Shown one piece after another: positions 6,725-7,378 of a stretch of 7,378 nt of DNA; positions within the stretch are counted from its first letter, which is position 1; the number at the start of each line of letters is the position of its first letter. The notes beneath the pieces were generated by a model. It saw only the letters and a program-made list of their open reading frames with translations, made no database searches and had not been told where the DNA came from. The position numbers and the translations under genes are program-made. Source of the DNA: Bradyrhizobium sp. (GTDB lineage: Bacteria > Pseudomonadota > Alphaproteobacteria > Rhizobiales > Xanthobacteraceae); the NCBI GenBank assembly GCA_028290165.1, contig JAQGKJ010000435.1, positions 1 to 7,378 on the forward strand, read 5' to 3'.

Positions 6725-6846
6725 TCAGTGCTTATTCTCACGCAGAACGTTAATTTGCTGCCGCAATGTCCAAATCTCTGCCTCGAGCGCTGCGACCGAA
6801 ATAGATCAACAACCGTCCAACCAATGAGCCTGAAAAGATCCCTCAT
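6725..6846 (-). pseudogene. N-terminal fragment of an IS-type integrase/transposase, frameshifted
   Basis: From ATG 6846 the minus strand reads MRDLFRLIGWTVVDLFRS; at about 6793 the reading slips, and the next frame gives AALEAEIWTLRQQINVLREN followed by K-H and a stop at 6725-6727. The combined pattern 'LIGWxxxxLFRSRAALEAEIxxLRQQINVLRR' is one I know from the first 40 residues of rhizobial IS481-like/rve integrases; a functional protein would be several hundred residues with a DDE domain, none of which remains. The conserved text ends about where the inverted-duplication block begins, so the breakpoint probably created the false tail. The family name rests on memory of a short N-terminal motif. 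It is dead in any case. Confidence 0.55.
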
Positions 6847-7010
6847 TGAACAACAGCATCGCCCGATTTTCGGTCAACCGCCAGCCAGATGAGGTTTCCG
6901 ACAGGGACAGCCAATTGAGGCGGCCTCTTCATATAATAGACGTTTGTGATCAGTGGCCGTCGAGGGGATTCGATACTCGAGAGACGCGCATCGACCACCA
7001 GCTCTGAGAG

Positions 7011-7027
7011 TGATGTGACTCACATCA
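7011..7027. promoter_or_regulatory. Perfect palindromic operator-like site upstream of the peptide gene
   Basis: TGATGTGA (7011-7018), one central C, then TCACATCA (7020-7027). It contains the half-sites TGTGA/TCACA familiar from the CRP family, but the one-base spacer is far shorter than the six of CRP, and it does not fit the TTGAT-N4-ATCAA of FNR/FixK. A GntR-like or other dimeric regulator is possible. It lies 71 bases before the peptide start, a usual place for an activator or repressor. Confidence 0.5.
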
Positions 7028-7098
7028 AGATCGAGTCCCATGAGGTAAATGATAGCTCCGCGCTGGCAGGGTGCCGCGCTTAATCAAATGAGACTGTC

Positions 7099-7281
7099 AT
7101 GACAGATTCAGCTTCCACCAAGGACAAAGCACTGAGTTCCGATGAACTCGACCACGTTGTGGGCGGTATCATCATCGTCAGCGGGTTGCCGCAGCTATCG
7201 CACCAATTTACGTCTACGTTTGACCGGGTCGCGCTCAACCCGCAGCCGCTCCCGCCACGCGTTCTTTCACTAGGCCACTGA
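7099..7281 (+). CDS. Small secreted-peptide precursor with double-glycine leader (bacteriocin-like)
   Basis: Sixty residues. The first 23 look like a double-glycine leader: a charged start, then LSSDELDHVVGG, with the usual hydrophobic/acidic spacing (L-S-x-x-E-L-x-x-V-x-GG) before the cleavage point after residue 23. Such leaders are removed by the C39 peptidase domain of a dedicated ABC exporter. The predicted mature part of 37 residues begins with a hydrophobic stretch (IIIVSGLP), has no cysteine, and ends VALNPQPLPPRVLSLGH. A Pro-rich 'LNPQPLPP' tail recurs, as I recall, in small rhizobial and other bacterial peptides of unknown role. ATG 7099 has only a weak GAGA five bases upstream. Its stop overlaps the next start (TGATG), implying coupled translation. 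No peptidase-exporter is in the window; whether it is a toxin, signal or dead copy is open. Confidence 0.65.
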   Translation: MTDSASTKDKALSSDELDHVVGGIIIVSGLPQLSHQFTSTFDRVALNPQPLPPRVLSLGH

Positions 7282-7378
7282 TGGCGGACACGCCTTCGCG
7301 CCAGGGCGCCTCTCATTCTCAGTACCTAAATTCAATTCAGCCCTCACAACGCTCAGCTCGGGGCGGTACCATCAAGGT
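7281..7378 (+). CDS. Start of a coupled downstream gene, unrecognised (runs off the right edge)
   Basis: ATG 7281 shares its A with the TGA of the peptide gene (TGATG), and the frame stays open for 32 codons to the window edge: MADTPSRQGASHSQYLNSIQ, then PSQRSARGGTIK. The start is polar, rich in Ser and Gln, without a signal peptide or membrane segment in the part visible. I do not recognise it. The 1-base overlap suggests translation depends on ribosomes finishing the peptide gene, so it could belong to the same peptide system (a maturation, export or second precursor gene), but an accidental open frame of this length cannot be excluded. Confidence 0.4.
   Translation, partial: MADTPSRQGASHSQYLNSIQPSQRSARGGTIK

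Larger units (their letters stand above)
6481..6846. repeat. Imperfect inverted duplication of an insertion-sequence fragment
   Basis: The two sides of a centre at about 6646/6647 resemble each other in reverse complement. Best-kept block: GAATAAGCACCGAAGCGGGA (6555-6574, plus strand) against GAATAAGCACTGAAGGGGGA (minus strand, 6737-6718), three mismatches in 20. Between block and centre, scattered matches keep register (AATTT, TCA-G, GCA-TTG, TCAC, GGGTCCC). Further out, the left side read on plus gives IYCFRKQI...VNKHRSGT, echoing IWTLRQQI...ENKH-stop-RGT on the minus strand. This suggests two decayed copies of the same element end facing each other. Alignment was done by eye; limits are approximate. 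Confidence 0.5.
6298..7098. other. Gene-poor region with mobile-element debris
   Basis: Roughly 800 bases without an intact gene, visibly richer in A+T than the operon. From 6312 to about 6480 I recognise nothing. From about 6480 to 6846 lies an imperfect inverted duplication carrying an integrase N-terminal fragment. From 6847 to 7010 all three readings tested (one plus, two minus) are open for about 50 codons, with no start signal or recognisable motif to choose between them. A TATAAT at 6932-6937 has no matching -35 box. A 17-bp palindrome sits at 7011-7027, in front of the peptide gene. Confidence 0.6.

Noticed and set aside
6932..6937. TATAAT as a -10 promoter box
   Set aside because: No -35-like sequence lies 15-19 bases upstream (TTGAGG is only 11 away), and the region is A+T-richer, so a chance match is likely.
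6847..7038. Short open frames of about 50-58 codons on both strands
   Set aside because: Three frames are open at once with no start signal that separates them and no known motif, so none can be called.
1..7378. CRISPR arrays, tRNA or rRNA genes
   Set aside because: No regularly spaced repeats, cloverleaf-like segments or ribosomal motifs were seen.

Overview
The window looks like an accessory stretch of an alphaproteobacterial, probably Rhizobiales (Bradyrhizobium/Mesorhizobium-like), chromosome. This is inferred from the GC-rich third positions of the operon, its protein style, and relics resembling rhizobial families (cyclase-type ATPase C-terminus, integrase N-terminus). No marker gene fixes the genus.

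Layout: (1) bases 1-314, minus strand: the N-terminal part of a YWTD/SMP-30-like beta-propeller protein that runs off the left edge. (2) 315-756: a divergent intergenic region holding a frameshifted relic of a cyclase-type ATPase C-terminus (482-596) and a perfect 9-bp-arm dyad (500-520). (3) 769-5115, plus strand: a tight, overlapping three-gene efflux operon: HlyD-type adaptor, a tandem-fused ABC-2 permease of 776 residues, and a second HlyD-type adaptor. No ATP-binding subunit and no outer-membrane factor are encoded here. (4) 5163-6846: a run of decayed genes: a SnoaL/NTF2-like gene with one frameshift, a uracil-DNA-glycosylase-like gene (minus) with one in-frame TAA, and an integrase N-terminal fragment (minus). 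The last sits in a roughly 370-bp imperfect inverted duplication centred on a 32-bp palindrome near 6647. (5) 6847-7378: a regulatory-looking region with a 17-bp palindrome, then a 60-residue peptide gene with a double-glycine leader (7099-7281), coupled by a TGATG overlap to another reading frame that leaves the window.

How it fits together: the operon should make an inner-membrane export complex, with two adaptors bridging the periplasm, that must borrow an ATPase and a TolC-like channel from elsewhere or work differently. The right edge appears to begin a separate small secreted-peptide locus: precursor, operator-like site and coupled downstream gene. Nothing in the sequence directly links that peptide to the efflux operon. 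The decayed genes between them suggest the two are independent and that the area has been hit by insertion and decay.
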